From Candidatus Contendobacter odensis Run_B_J11 (GTDB taxonomy: Bacteria; Pseudomonadota; Gammaproteobacteria; Competibacterales; Competibacteraceae), in NCBI RefSeq assembly GCF_000531125.1, contig NZ_CBTK010000031.1, positions 1 to 43,594 of the forward strand: a DNA stretch of 43,594 bases. The letters run 5' to 3'. The notes below the pieces were generated by a model. The model saw only the letters and a program-made list of their open reading frames with translations. It was not told the DNA's origin and searched no databases. Position numbers and translations under genes: made by a program. Positions 14,191-23,033 of this stretch are shown in pieces (the stretch's first letter is position 1; each line of letters starts with the position of its first letter).

Positions 14191-15231
14191 ATGTCACCGA
14201 CTTTGCATCTCGTCATTCCCGGTCTGTTGGGTCCGTGGCCGGCCAGCCAGATGGCTCAAATTGAGTACCTCCAACCCGCTGTGCCGGCGTTGCAATGGCT
14301 GCTGGCCCGTGCCAGCGTCCATCCCGCCCCGCTCTCCGCCGATGAAGTCCTGTTTCAACGCTTCGGCCTGCCGATCCCCAATGATGCTGATCTGCCGGTC
14401 GCGGCGCTCACCCGGCTGGCTGACGGTGGCGAGATCGGAGACGACGGCTGGTGGCTACGAGCCGATCCGGTGCATTTACGCCCTGATTTGCACGGCGTCC
14501 TGCTGGCGGATGCGCGGGTGCTGGCGCTCGAACCTGCCGAGGTTGAAGCGCTGGTAGCGGTGTTCAACCAGACCTTCGCCGAGGACGGGCTGCACCTGGA
14601 AGCCCTGCGTTCCAACCGCTGGTATTTACGACTGCCTGCCGATCCCGGTTTGCGCACTCACCCGCTGACCCAGGTTATCGGGCGCAACCTCAATACCTCG
14701 ATGCCCTACGGTTCCGCCGCACGGCGCTGGAATGGGCTGTTGACCGAAATTCAGATGCTGTTTCACCACCATCCGGTTAACCGGGTACGCGAGGAGCGCA
14801 ATCTGCCACCGATCAATAGCGTCTGGTTCTGGGGTGGTGGTTGCTGCCCGTCGGGTGCCCGTTCTCCAGTAGCCGGGCTGTACGCCAGCGATCCGCTCAC
14901 TCGTGGTCTGGCGCGATTGGCGAACGCGGCGGTCGGGCCAGTTCCTGAACAGGTGGATGACTGGCTGGACGCTGCCGATGGCGAACCGGACAGCCTGGTG
15001 GTATTGGAAACCACCCGCTACGACCCCGCCGATAGTGAACCGGGCGATTGGCTGGAACACATCGCCACCTTGGAACGCGCCTGGTTCGCACCCTGTCAGC
15101 GACTGTTGCGGGCGGGAAAACTGGCGGCGCTACACCTGCATCCCGCTAACGGGAGCAGTTACACAGTGGTTAGCGCGGCCCGCTGGCGCTTCTGGCAACG
15201 GCCTCGGCCACTCTCCCACTACTTGCGCTAA
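14191..15231 (+). CDS. RpfE/COG4255-like protein encoded next to recJ
   Basis: This conserved proteobacterial protein has 346 residues. Databases often label the family as RpfE-type regulatory protein or phosphoglycerate-mutase-like; its function is unproven. Recognisable segments are HLVIPGLLGPWPAS at the N-terminus, the central NRWYLRLP, the block RWNGLLTEIQMLFHHHPVN, and NSVWFWGGG. The neighbouring recJ matches the recJ-rpfE association in Xanthomonas and other gammaproteobacteria. ATG 14191 is the family-like start; ATG 14161 in frame would overlap the hicA stop. Codon use and GC return to the chromosomal norm here, marking the right border of the TA island. Confidence 0.7.
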   Translation: MSPTLHLVIPGLLGPWPASQMAQIEYLQPAVPALQWLLARASVHPAPLSADEVLFQRFGLPIPNDADLPVAALTRLADGGEIGDDGWWLRADPVHLRPDLHGVLLADARVLALEPAEVEALVAVFNQTFAEDGLHLEALRSNRWYLRLPADPGLRTHPLTQVIGRNLNTSMPYGSAARRWNGLLTEIQMLFHHHPVNRVREERNLPPINSVWFWGGGCCPSGARSPVAGLYASDPLTRGLARLANAAVGPVPEQVDDWLDAADGEPDSLVVLETTRYDPADSEPGDWLEHIATLERAWFAPCQRLLRAGKLAALHLHPANGSSYTVVSAARWRFWQRPRPLSHYLR

Positions 15232-15253
15232 CGCCAACGGCTCACTGTTCACC

Positions 15254-16981
15254 ATGTCCACCTCTACCGTCATCGTTCGCCGTTCCCTTCCTGATTTCGC
15301 CGATTTGCCCGGTTCGCCACTGCTCCAGCGGATTTATGCCGGTCGCGGCATTCGTTCTGCCGAAGAATTGGATTTGCGGCTGGCGCTGTTACCGTCGCCG
15401 GCGACGCTGAAGGGCATCACCGAAGCGGTTAGCCTGCTGGAAACCGCGCTGCGGCAGCGGTGGCGAATCACGATTGTGGCCGATCTCGATGCCGACGGCG
15501 CCACTAGTTGCGCGCTGGCGACGCGGGCATTACGGGCGCTGGGCGCGGCGGAGGTGAACTATGTCGTACCCAACCGTTTTGTTCACGGCTACGGTCTGAC
15601 CCCGGAGATTGTTGCGGTGGCCGCCGGTGAGCAGCCGAATCTATTGATTACCGTGGACAATGGCATGTCCAGCACCGAAGGCGTTAAAACCGCCCACGCG
15701 CTGGGCATCCGGGTGCTGATTACTGACCATCATCTGCCCGGTGCTACCTTGCCGGAGGCCGATGCCCTGGTGAATCCCAATCAGCCGGGCGACACCTTCC
15801 CCGGCAAGCAATTGGCGGGAGTCGGGGTCATCTTCTATGTGCTGTCGGCGTTGCGGAGTCGGTTACGAGAAAGCGGCTGGTTTGCGGAGCGCGGCCTTCC
15901 CGATCCCAACATGGCGCAATTCCTTGATTTGGTGGCGGTAGGGACGGTGGCCGATGTGGTGCCGCTGGCGCAGATCAACCGCGTTCTGGTCGATCAAGGG
16001 TTGCGGCGGATTCGCGAAGGCCGTTGCGTACCCGGCATTGCTGCTCTGTTCACCGTTGCCGGTCGTTCAATGGCGCGGGCCACGGCGGGCGATGTCGGTT
16101 TCCAGTTGGGACCGCGGCTGAACGCCGCTGGTCGGCTGGCCGATATGAGCCTGAGCATTGAGTGCCTGCTGTGCGACGATCCGGCGCGGGCGCTGCAACT
16201 GGCTCAGGAGTTGAACCGGCTGAACGGCGAGCGGCGAGTCATCGAAACCGATATGAAGGTGCAAGCCTTGGAGTCTCTGGATCGGTTGCCATTGGATGAC
16301 CACGAATTGCCGTTTGGACTGTGCCTGTTCGATCCGGGCTGGCATCAAGGCGTGGTCGGGATTTTGGCGGGGCGGATTCGGGAGCGGGTGCATCGTCCGG
16401 TGATCGCGTTCGCGCCTGATAACAGCGATGGACTGTTACGCGGTTCGGCGCGCTCGGTGCCGGGTTTGCATATCCGCGATGTGCTGGCGGCGATGGACGT
16501 TCGTCAGCCGGACTTGATTGCACGCTTCGGCGGTCACGCCGCCGCCGCTGGTCTGAGCCTGCTGCCCGCCCACTTGCCGGCCTTCCAGGCCGCCTTCGAT
16601 GCCGAGGTGCGCAGTCAACTACGAGCGGAAGACCTCAACGGTAATCTGTGGAGCGATGGCGCGTTGGAATCAGCGGAGATCTCATTGGAGACTGCGGATG
16701 AACTGCGGGAGGCCGGTCCTTGGGGTCAGGGTTTCCTCGAGCCGTTGTTCGATGGCGTGTTCGAGGTGATTTCGCACCGAGTCATGAAGGAGCAGCATCT
16801 AAAACTATCGTTGCGTTCGCCGGGAGCAAAACCAGCGCTGGAAGCGGTGGCCTTCAACCAGGTCGGCGATTTCACTCCCGGTACGGCGCGGTTGCGCGTC
16901 GCCTACAAACTGGACGTTAACGAGTGGCGCGGCGAGCGGCGGTTACAGTTGATGGTTGCGCATCTGGAACCGGCGGTTTGA
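15254..16981 (+). CDS. recJ: Single-stranded-DNA 5'-3' exonuclease RecJ
   Basis: This 575-residue DHH-family nuclease acts in RecF-pathway recombination, mismatch and base-excision repair. The metal-binding motifs are in order: VADLDADGATS (75-85; the family consensus has Tyr for the first Leu), DNG (135-137), DHH (158-160), a second Asp region LVAVGTVADVVPL, and FGGHAAAAGL near residue 430 (DHHA1). Length is normal. It lies 22 bp downstream of the RpfE-like gene on the same strand and probably shares its transcript. It ends 19 bp from the convergent end of the restriction operon. Confidence 0.95.
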   Translation: MSTSTVIVRRSLPDFADLPGSPLLQRIYAGRGIRSAEELDLRLALLPSPATLKGITEAVSLLETALRQRWRITIVADLDADGATSCALATRALRALGAAEVNYVVPNRFVHGYGLTPEIVAVAAGEQPNLLITVDNGMSSTEGVKTAHALGIRVLITDHHLPGATLPEADALVNPNQPGDTFPGKQLAGVGVIFYVLSALRSRLRESGWFAERGLPDPNMAQFLDLVAVGTVADVVPLAQINRVLVDQGLRRIREGRCVPGIAALFTVAGRSMARATAGDVGFQLGPRLNAAGRLADMSLSIECLLCDDPARALQLAQELNRLNGERRVIETDMKVQALESLDRLPLDDHELPFGLCLFDPGWHQGVVGILAGRIRERVHRPVIAFAPDNSDGLLRGSARSVPGLHIRDVLAAMDVRQPDLIARFGGHAAAAGLSLLPAHLPAFQAAFDAEVRSQLRAEDLNGNLWSDGALESAEISLETADELREAGPWGQGFLEPLFDGVFEVISHRVMKEQHLKLSLRSPGAKPALEAVAFNQVGDFTPGTARLRVAYKLDVNEWRGERRLQLMVAHLEPAV

Positions 16982-17000
16982 GCATTTGTGTTGATGCGGG

Positions 17001-19343
17001 TCATGCCACGGCCGGTTGCTGATACAAGTATTGCTGAAAACCCGCGAACACTTTGCCAATCTCCTCCGGTTTGCCCAGGTCGGCCACGGCATCGGCAATC
17101 GAGTCGTGATATTTCAGGCGCAACAGCGGCGTCAGTTTTGCCGAGTCGAGTTCTTCCACCCCGACACAGACGTAGTGGGAAAGCACGAAGTCGAGGAAGA
17201 CCTGCTGCCGGCTATTGAAGATTGTGCTGATGATCGCCATTGCCCGCGCCGCGCGTTCTTCACGAGTCAGCGGTTCCAGCGCATAAGCGACATGAGCCAG
17301 CACGTCGAACAAGTCGCTCTTTTCCGCGTCGATGATTTTCTGCATTTCGGCCAGTTGATCCTTGCCGAAGCCTTTTTCAGCGAGTCCTTCCAGCAGCTTT
17401 TTGCGCGTATCCGGTGCGCTCCACAACGTGCGAAGTTCCTCTTCGTCGTTGAAGAACTCAGGCAGTTTGCCAAACAGCGCTTCCATAAACTGCTGCGCCG
17501 ACATCGGGTTACCATCGGGATGCCAGAAGCGGGTCATCATCATGTGCTGGATCGTGCGCGCCTTACCGTCCGCCAGCTTGACCTTGATCTTCTGGCGCTT
17601 GTCGTACTCCGCCGGTGGATCGCGCACGTCAGCGGACTCCGGCAGCGGCGGTGGCTTGGGCCGGGCCTCCTTCGGTTTTGGCTCAATCGGCTCGCCATCC
17701 CACTCCGGGTCGCTGAAATGATGGTGCGCCTTGACGAAGTCGTAGATGGTGAAGTAGTCCTTGCCGTCATAAAGCCGGGTGCCGCGCCCAATGATCTGCT
17801 TGAACTCGATCATTGAATGGATGGGCCGCAGCAGGACGATGTTGCGGATGTTGCGGGCATCTATACCGGTGGAGAGCTTCTGCGAGGTGGTCAGGATGGT
17901 GGGGATGGTCTTTTCGTTGTCCTGAAAATCGCGCAGGTGTTGCTCGCCCAACGCGCCGTCGTTGGCGGTGACCCGCTGGCAGTAATTCGGGTCGGTGCTG
18001 ATCTTCATTTGATTGATCAGGTCGCGCACCGCCAGTGCGTGCTCCTGAGTGGCGCAGAACACCAGTGTTTTCTCCTGCGGGTCGATCTGCGACATGAAGA
18101 TTTCGACCCGCTTCTTTTCCCGTTCCTTGATCTCGATGATCCGGTTGAAGTCGGCTTCTTCATAACGCTTGCCCGCTTCGATCTCGCCTTCGACCACCGT
18201 GTCATCGGGCGTGTAGACATAGTCATCGAGCGTCGTGGCAATCTGCTTCACCCGGAACGGGGTCAGGAAGCCGTCGTTGATGCCGTCCTTGAGCGAGTAG
18301 GTGAACACCGGATCGCCAAAGTAGGCGTAGGTGTCCACATTGTCCTTGCGTTTGGGGGTGGCGGTCAGGCCAAGCTGCACCGCAGGGGCGAAGTAATCAA
18401 GGATGCCGCGCCAGTTGCTTTCATCGTTGGCGCCGCCCCGGTGGCATTCGTCAATGACGATGAAATCGAAGAAATCCGGCGGATACTCGCCGAAACAGGG
18501 TGAAGGCTGGCCGTCTTTGGCTGGCCCGCTCATGAAGGTCTGGAAGATGGTGAAGAACAGGCTGCCGTTCTTCGGCACCTTGCCTTTTTTGCGGATTTCG
18601 TCAGGTTCAATGCGTACCAGCGCATCTTCCGGGAACGCCATAAATGCGCTGTACGCCTGATTCGCCAGAATGTTGCGATCTGCCAGGAACAGGATGCGCG
18701 GGCGCCGGGTTGGTTCGCCCCCGCTCTTCCAGTCTGAAAGATTCCAGCGGCTGTGAAACAGCTTCCACGCAATCTGGAAAGCAATGAAGGTCTTGCCGGT
18801 GCCGGTTGCCAGCGTCAGCAGGATACGCGGTTGCTGATCGGCGATGGCGGCCAGCGCCCGTTCGACGGCGATGTCCTGATAGTAGCGCCCCTGAAAATAG
18901 CCGCCCTTGTCCTCGAACGGCACGGCGGCGAAGCGGTCGCGCCAAGCGTTCTGCGCCGAGAAGGTGCGGCTCCAGAGTTGTTCCGGGGTCGGGAACTGCC
19001 CCAGTTCAGCCTCGACGCCGGTTTGCATGTCGATGCCGTAGATGCCCTGCCCGTTGCTGGCGTAGGTGAAACGAACAGCGAGCCGGCCCGCGTAATTCTT
19101 GGCCTGAGCCACGCCCTCGGTCAACGCTTTGTCCCACGCCTTGGCCTCGACTACTGCCAGCTTGGTGTTGCGGTATTCCAGCACATAGTCTGCCGTCAGC
19201 GCCTTGCCCCGCTTGCCGTGTCTCTCGATGCGGCCCAACGTGATCGGATACTCGCGCCGGATACGACTGCCTTCCGCTACACCCCAGCCTGCGGCTTTCA
19301 GGGCAGGGTCAATGTGTTCGGCGCGGGTTTCGGCTTCGTTCAT
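17001..19343 (-). CDS. hsdR: Type I restriction enzyme R subunit (HsdR)
   Basis: This 780-residue translocase/endonuclease cuts DNA lacking the methylation set by HsdM-HsdS. The N-terminal nuclease has D52 with VVEAK (E66, K68). The SF2 motor carries TGTGKT (180-185), DECH (298-301), TATPKR (327-332), a motif III/V region TTSQKLSTGIDA, and QIIGRGTR. The C-terminal region is long, with a Pro-rich linker (KPPPLPES). It is complete and shows no decay. Its ATG follows the stop of a PIN toxin gene (19347) after 3 bp, so it is almost certainly expressed from the same transcript as the TA genes upstream. Confidence 0.95.
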   Translation of the reverse strand: MNEAETRAEHIDPALKAAGWGVAEGSRIRREYPITLGRIERHGKRGKALTADYVLEYRNTKLAVVEAKAWDKALTEGVAQAKNYAGRLAVRFTYASNGQGIYGIDMQTGVEAELGQFPTPEQLWSRTFSAQNAWRDRFAAVPFEDKGGYFQGRYYQDIAVERALAAIADQQPRILLTLATGTGKTFIAFQIAWKLFHSRWNLSDWKSGGEPTRRPRILFLADRNILANQAYSAFMAFPEDALVRIEPDEIRKKGKVPKNGSLFFTIFQTFMSGPAKDGQPSPCFGEYPPDFFDFIVIDECHRGGANDESNWRGILDYFAPAVQLGLTATPKRKDNVDTYAYFGDPVFTYSLKDGINDGFLTPFRVKQIATTLDDYVYTPDDTVVEGEIEAGKRYEEADFNRIIEIKEREKKRVEIFMSQIDPQEKTLVFCATQEHALAVRDLINQMKISTDPNYCQRVTANDGALGEQHLRDFQDNEKTIPTILTTSQKLSTGIDARNIRNIVLLRPIHSMIEFKQIIGRGTRLYDGKDYFTIYDFVKAHHHFSDPEWDGEPIEPKPKEARPKPPPLPESADVRDPPAEYDKRQKIKVKLADGKARTIQHMMMTRFWHPDGNPMSAQQFMEALFGKLPEFFNDEEELRTLWSAPDTRKKLLEGLAEKGFGKDQLAEMQKIIDAEKSDLFDVLAHVAYALEPLTREERAARAMAIISTIFNSRQQVFLDFVLSHYVCVGVEELDSAKLTPLLRLKYHDSIADAVADLGKPEEIGKVFAGFQQYLYQQPAVA

Positions 19344-19346
19344 TGG

Positions 19347-19733
19347 TCACACCACCCGTATCGTGCTGCCGTAGCAGGCCAGTTTGGCGTCGGTGGTCAA
19401 CAGGATCAGCGGTTCGCTCAGGGATTGCGCCACCAGCAGGCGGTCGAAAGGGTCTTTGTGGTCATCGAACAGAGGAAGGGTGGCAACTTGCAGCACATGC
19501 TCGTTTTCAATGGGCAGCCATGAAAAACCGATGACGCTCACTTGTTCCGCGAATAGGGCCAAGTCAATCTTTAGCTTTCCTACATTGGCCTTGATAGCGA
19601 GTTCCCATAACGAAACTCGGCTAACAAGGACAGGTTCAACGCTTTGTTTAACCAGGGTTCGGGCTTCGATGGGAATCTTGCGGTCGCCCGTTTGCCACCA
19701 GAATGCCAATTGCGTATCGATCAGGAATCTCAT
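19347..19733 (-). CDS. PIN-domain toxin (VapC-like), copy A
   Basis: This 128-residue PIN ribonuclease has acidic residues D6 (FLIDTQ), E44 (SLWELAIK), D94 (HKDPFDR) and D115 (TTDAKL) that form the metal site. Such toxins cut tRNA or rRNA when free of antitoxin. It overlaps its Phd-type antitoxin gene by four bases (ATGA) and ends 3 bp before hsdR. The only protein difference from the second copy (20760-21146) is C120 here against R120 there; Arg fits the family better, so this copy carries the newer change. Confidence 0.88.
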   Translation of the reverse strand: MRFLIDTQLAFWWQTGDRKIPIEARTLVKQSVEPVLVSRVSLWELAIKANVGKLKIDLALFAEQVSVIGFSWLPIENEHVLQVATLPLFDDHKDPFDRLLVAQSLSEPLILLTTDAKLACYGSTIRVV

Positions 19734-20047
19734 CGGCGTGAGGCGCTATCCGTTGAGTTGTCGGCTGGATCAGGGGTGCTATCCGTTGAGTTGTCGGTTA
19801 ACGGATCAGGGGCATCGTCCTTGAGGCAGTCGAACAGATCATCCAGTGGTTCGTTGAAGTCGTCGGCCATCCACCAGCCCTGCCCTTCCATGCTGCCCGG
19901 CGGAGCAATTTTGCGGCGCGGCTTGTAGGCGGTGAGGGTGGCAATCGGCTGACCGGCGCGGGCAATGACGACTTCCTCGCCGCGTTCAACGGCTTCCAGC
20001 AGACGGGAAAGGTGGGTTTTGGCTTCGTGAATGCTGACGGTTTGCAT
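19730..20047 (-). CDS. Phd/YefM-family antitoxin, copy A
   Basis: This 105-residue antitoxin has the Phd/YefM N-terminus MQTVSIHEAKTHLSRLLEAV, then GEEVVIARAGQPIATL, which dimerises and binds operator DNA. The following acidic region (MADDFNEPLDDLFDCL) wraps the toxin. The C-terminus carries an extra NSTDS-containing tail repeated twice, made by a 33-bp-period DNA repeat (19745-19764 and 19778-19797). It is followed by the overlapping PIN gene. It may neutralise the products of both PIN copies. Confidence 0.85.
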   Translation of the reverse strand: MQTVSIHEAKTHLSRLLEAVERGEEVVIARAGQPIATLTAYKPRRKIAPPGSMEGQGWWMADDFNEPLDDLFDCLKDDAPDPLTDNSTDSTPDPADNSTDSASRR

Positions 20048-20087
20048 CGCGGCCCTCCCAGGTTAGTCAGGGCTTAGTCTATCTGGC

Positions 20088-20483
20088 TCAAGTCCGAATG
20101 GGGATAACTGGAATGCCCTGCCCTTGAAACACGCTGTCGTAGCTGATCAGAGGCAGAGATTCCAGTGTCGCTTGCGCCAACAACATCCGGTCAAAGGGAT
20201 CGCGGTGGATGATAGGCAGGCTTCCGGCCTTGAGCGCATGGGCTACGGTGATGGGGAGTTCGATAAAGCGCGCTTCGGCCAAGATCGTCGGATAGCGTTC
20301 GACAAGTTGCCGTGCCTCAGGAAGTTTGCCGATCCGGTACTTGGTTGCAATTTCCCATGCCGAGGCCGCGCTGACCAAAATGTTGTAGGTAGGCTCCCGA
20401 AGGAGGGCGCGTACCGACTCGTCCAGCTTTGGATCATCAAACAGCCACCACAACAGAATGTGGGTGTCGATCAGGTAGCTCAC
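20088..20483 (-). CDS. PIN-domain toxin (VapC-like), middle module
   Basis: A 131-residue PIN toxin distinct in sequence from the flanking copies. Acidic residues lie in YLIDTH, AWEIATK, HRDPFDRML and YDSVF. GTG 20483 is chosen because it overlaps the antitoxin stop (GTGA); TTG 20489 in frame is the alternative. It forms a complete module with the gene at 20480-20719 and sits between the two long direct repeats. Confidence 0.87.
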   Translation of the reverse strand: MSYLIDTHILLWWLFDDPKLDESVRALLREPTYNILVSAASAWEIATKYRIGKLPEARQLVERYPTILAEARFIELPITVAHALKAGSLPIIHRDPFDRMLLAQATLESLPLISYDSVFQGQGIPVIPIRT

Positions 20484-20719
20484 TCCCAAGCCCTCAGCTC
20501 CTCGTCGGGCAATGGCTCAAAAAAGGCCGCGCCCAACTGTCCGTGAAGTAGACCCGGTTGGCGCGGTTGGGCCGATGGCTGTGTCAGCCCCAGCCGGAAG
20601 TAGTGGATCAGATCATAGAGTTCGGCCAGTTTGGGTTCCGGGATATTCCGTAACTCACTCATGATCCGTTGTTGCCACATAGTTTCTCTGTTGTCTTGGA
20701 CTTGGGTGGGCATGGGCAT
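20480..20719 (-). CDS. VapB/DUF2281-like antitoxin, middle module
   Basis: This 79-residue protein has a helical N-terminal part (IMSELRNIPEPKLAELYDLI, then HYFRLGL), a Pro/Gln linker and the acidic C-terminal anchor LLHGQLGAAFFEPLPDEEL, typical of antitoxins that mask PIN toxins. It overlaps its toxin gene by four bases. The start may be at 20719, 20713 or at the internal Met of MSELRN (20662); homologues often begin near the last. Confidence 0.75.
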   Translation of the reverse strand: MPMPTQVQDNRETMWQQRIMSELRNIPEPKLAELYDLIHYFRLGLTQPSAQPRQPGLLHGQLGAAFFEPLPDEELRAWE

Positions 20720-20759
20720 TATTCCGGTCGTGGAAATTTAAATGCAGCAGTGATTTTTA

Positions 20760-21146
20760 TCACACCACCCGTATCGTGCTGCCGTAGCGGGCCAGTTTGG
20801 CGTCAGTGGTCAACAGGATCAGCGGTTCACTGAGCGATTGTGCCACCAGCAGGCGGTCAAAAGGGTCTTTGTGGTCATCGAACAGAGGGAGGGTGGCAAC
20901 TTGCAGCACATGCTCGTTTTCAATGGGCAGCCATGAAAAACCGATGACGCTCACTTGTTCCGCGAATAGGGCCAAGTCAATCTTTAGCTTTCCTACATTG
21001 GCCTTGATAGCGAGTTCCCATAGCGAAACCCGGCTAACAAGGACAGGTTCAACGCTTTGTTTAACCAGGGTTCGGGCTTCGATGGGAATCTTGCGGTCGC
21101 CCGTTTGCCACCAGAATGCCAATTGCGTATCGATCAGGAATCTCAT
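20760..21146 (-). CDS. PIN-domain toxin (VapC-like), copy B
   Basis: 128 residues, identical to the copy at 19347-19733 except R120. The catalytic acids D6, E44, D94 and D115 are all kept. It overlaps its antitoxin gene by four bases and ends 40 bp before the middle antitoxin gene. Confidence 0.88.
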   Translation of the reverse strand: MRFLIDTQLAFWWQTGDRKIPIEARTLVKQSVEPVLVSRVSLWELAIKANVGKLKIDLALFAEQVSVIGFSWLPIENEHVLQVATLPLFDDHKDPFDRLLVAQSLSEPLILLTTDAKLARYGSTIRVV

Positions 21147-21463
21147 CGGCGTGAGGCGCTATCCGTTGAGTTGTCGGCTGGATCAGGGGTGCTATCCGTT
21201 GAGTTGTCGGTTAACGGATCAGGGGCATCGTCCTTGAGGCAGTCGAACAGATCATCCAGCGGTTCGTTGAAGTCGTCGGCCATCCACCACCCCTGCCCTT
21301 CCATGCTGCCCGGCGGCGCGATCCGGCGGCGCGGCGGTTTGTAGGCGGTGAGGGTGGCAATCGGCTGACCAGCGCGGGCGATGACGACCTCCTCGCCGCG
21401 CTCAACGGCTTCCAGCAGACGCGAAAGGTGGGTTTTAGCTTCGTGAATGTTGACGGTTTGCAT
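21143..21463 (-). CDS. Phd/YefM-family antitoxin, copy B
   Basis: 106 residues. It differs from copy A mainly at N5 versus S5 and in an extra residue in YKPPRRRIAPPG (a 3-bp insertion). The acidic toxin-binding region and the NSTDS repeats are the same. It is the first gene after hsdS, whose stop is 59 bp upstream, so a separate promoter is possible but none is obvious. Confidence 0.85.
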   Translation of the reverse strand: MQTVNIHEAKTHLSRLLEAVERGEEVVIARAGQPIATLTAYKPPRRRIAPPGSMEGQGWWMADDFNEPLDDLFDCLKDDAPDPLTDNSTDSTPDPADNSTDSASRR

Positions 21464-21522
21464 CGCGGCCCTCCAAGGTTAGTCAGAGTTTAGTCTAGTG
21501 CGATGAAGGATGCCAGGCAATC

Positions 21523-23031
21523 TCACAATTCACCCGCAAAAGCCTGATGCAGCAACGACTTTTTTAACTCGTCCAATGCGGCGAGCTTGCGCCGGTAAAT
21601 GGATTCAAGGCGTTGGGTTTGTTCCTGAAGGATGTCGAGCTTGGCAACAATCCTTTGTTGTTCAGCAACTGACTTCGGAAAAGAAATTTCAATCTTCTTT
21701 AGTAGACTTGCTTTAATTCCTTTTACAGTTGCACCAGTTCCTTTATCATGAATGCGTTGCTGGATGGGCTGAGAGAGCAGAAGGTATTTCAGGAAGGTGC
21801 TGTCGAGCTTTGTGGCGACTGGCTGCATGATGATAATGCGTTGCGCGAAGACAACTTTTTCACCAGTATCAAGCTGCGCAACATTAGCAAGCGGTGCCTC
21901 CGTTGTGAACAGTACATCACCGAGTTTAGGAATACCCCGAGTCATCCATCCATCATAGGACTCAGGTGTGACAAATTCTTTGGGTGTTTCTTGAAGGTAA
22001 CCCATCTTTACGTTTTTTGCCGTAATCAACCGCAACCCGTCCTCTGTCTTCTCTGGCGTCTTTCCACGATAATCGATGAACCGAATATGCTGACCGATGG
22101 TTGCGTCCACCCATCTCTCCCCGCGCTGAGTAAAAACAGATTGCAGATAACTTTCAAAGAGGGTGCGGGCGTTTTTAAGGTTCTTTCCGGCGTTTGCTTT
22201 GGCGGTGGCGATGCCATCAAATGCTTCATCAAGGATGCCGACGATGCGCTGCTGTTCGGGGAGTAGCACGATTGGAATCTCAGTGTTCCGAACTTTTAGT
22301 TGTGAGATGTTGGGCTGGGCGTTTCCGGCTGCTTGCGCTATCAACTCGTCCTTTCGCGATAATAAGAAATAAAAGAGGAATTCCGGAACGAAATACTCGT
22401 TCGGAAAAATTCCGCAGACTGCCTGATTGGTAGCAGCCTCGAACCGTAAAATACCTACCTGACCAGCAGTTGCCCCATACATCGCGACCAAGACGGTGTT
22501 TTTTGGAAATATCTTTGCTGAGGAATTTTCTAATCCCTTCTGAGTAATAAAGTTTGTTGCTTTTAGAACTTCTCCTTGGCTTACTTCACCGCTCATAAGC
22601 CACGGAATCGATCCATTTTCGTAATACTCTTTCCTTGATTTTAGAGGTGTTCCACCAGAACCAGTTTGGAAAATATCGCCCAGCGTCTTTGTTTTCCACC
22701 TACTTTTAATGGCACTACCCCGATCCGCCCGCTCATAAAATACCACCCCCACGCACTCGATATGTTCGAGCAAGTTTTGGTTATCAATTTGTTTCCATAG
22801 CGACAAATCTACCTGATAAGGGATGGGCGATTCTTCCAGTCGGCCAGCGATTTCGCCCAAAATGCGTTGATCCAGCGCATCGCCAATCAGGGCCAGATCA
22901 ATGTCGGAGCCTTTTTTATAATTTCCTTTAGCCCGCGAACCATACAGGATCGCTTTTTTGACCGCAGGGTAATCCGCCAAAATCTGACGAATAGTCGTGA
23001 GTGTTTTGTCGGAAAGCCCGAAGGCAGGCAT
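21523..23031 (-). CDS. MNT nucleotidyltransferase fused to type I specificity subunit HsdS
   Basis: This 502-residue two-part protein is continuous. Residues 1-101 form a complete minimal nucleotidyltransferase (MntA/HI0073 type): GSRAKG (31-36), SDIDL with D43 and D45, third acid D75 in YQVDLSL, ending EHIECVGVVFYER as free-standing MNT proteins do. After a linker of about nine residues, a full HsdS begins at RWKTKTLGDIF (111): target-recognition domain 1, conserved helix with EQQRIVGILDEAFDGI, target-recognition domain 2 from about 311, and the second conserved helix ending KKSLLHQAFAGEL. No stop, frameshift or usable internal start lies at the junction. HsdS sets DNA specificity; MntA proteins AMPylate and silence HEPN toxins. 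ATG 23031 is preferred to TTG 23037 because it follows the HEPN stop by 2 bp. Confidence 0.9.
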   Translation of the reverse strand: MPAFGLSDKTLTTIRQILADYPAVKKAILYGSRAKGNYKKGSDIDLALIGDALDQRILGEIAGRLEESPIPYQVDLSLWKQIDNQNLLEHIECVGVVFYERADRGSAIKSRWKTKTLGDIFQTGSGGTPLKSRKEYYENGSIPWLMSGEVSQGEVLKATNFITQKGLENSSAKIFPKNTVLVAMYGATAGQVGILRFEAATNQAVCGIFPNEYFVPEFLFYFLLSRKDELIAQAAGNAQPNISQLKVRNTEIPIVLLPEQQRIVGILDEAFDGIATAKANAGKNLKNARTLFESYLQSVFTQRGERWVDATIGQHIRFIDYRGKTPEKTEDGLRLITAKNVKMGYLQETPKEFVTPESYDGWMTRGIPKLGDVLFTTEAPLANVAQLDTGEKVVFAQRIIIMQPVATKLDSTFLKYLLLSQPIQQRIHDKGTGATVKGIKASLLKKIEISFPKSVAEQQRIVAKLDILQEQTQRLESIYRRKLAALDELKKSLLHQAFAGEL

Positions 23032-23033
23032 AG

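Larger units (their letters stand above)
19347..20081. repeat. Long direct repeat, copy A (TA cassette)
   Basis: This stretch, covering a PIN gene, its antitoxin gene and about 34 bp upstream, recurs in the same orientation at 20760-21497. By eye there are about ten base differences in the toxin gene, few elsewhere, and one 3-bp indel in the antitoxin gene. Most toxin-gene changes are synonymous. Confidence 0.95.
20760..21497. repeat. Long direct repeat, copy B (TA cassette)
   Basis: The second copy of the 735-bp cassette at 19347-20081, offset 1413 bp in the same orientation. Recombination between A and B would delete the middle TA module together with one cassette and still leave one intact antitoxin-toxin pair in front of hsdR. 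Confidence 0.95.

Noticed and set aside
15480-15506. Leu in place of Tyr in the RecJ DYDADG motif as inactivation
   Set aside because: The metal-binding Asp residues are retained; a change at the Tyr position alone is not evidence of lost activity.
22690-22740. Possibility that MNT and HsdS are two separate genes
   Set aside because: The frame is open across the junction, and no in-frame ATG or GTG with ribosome-binding site is present near the HsdS start.
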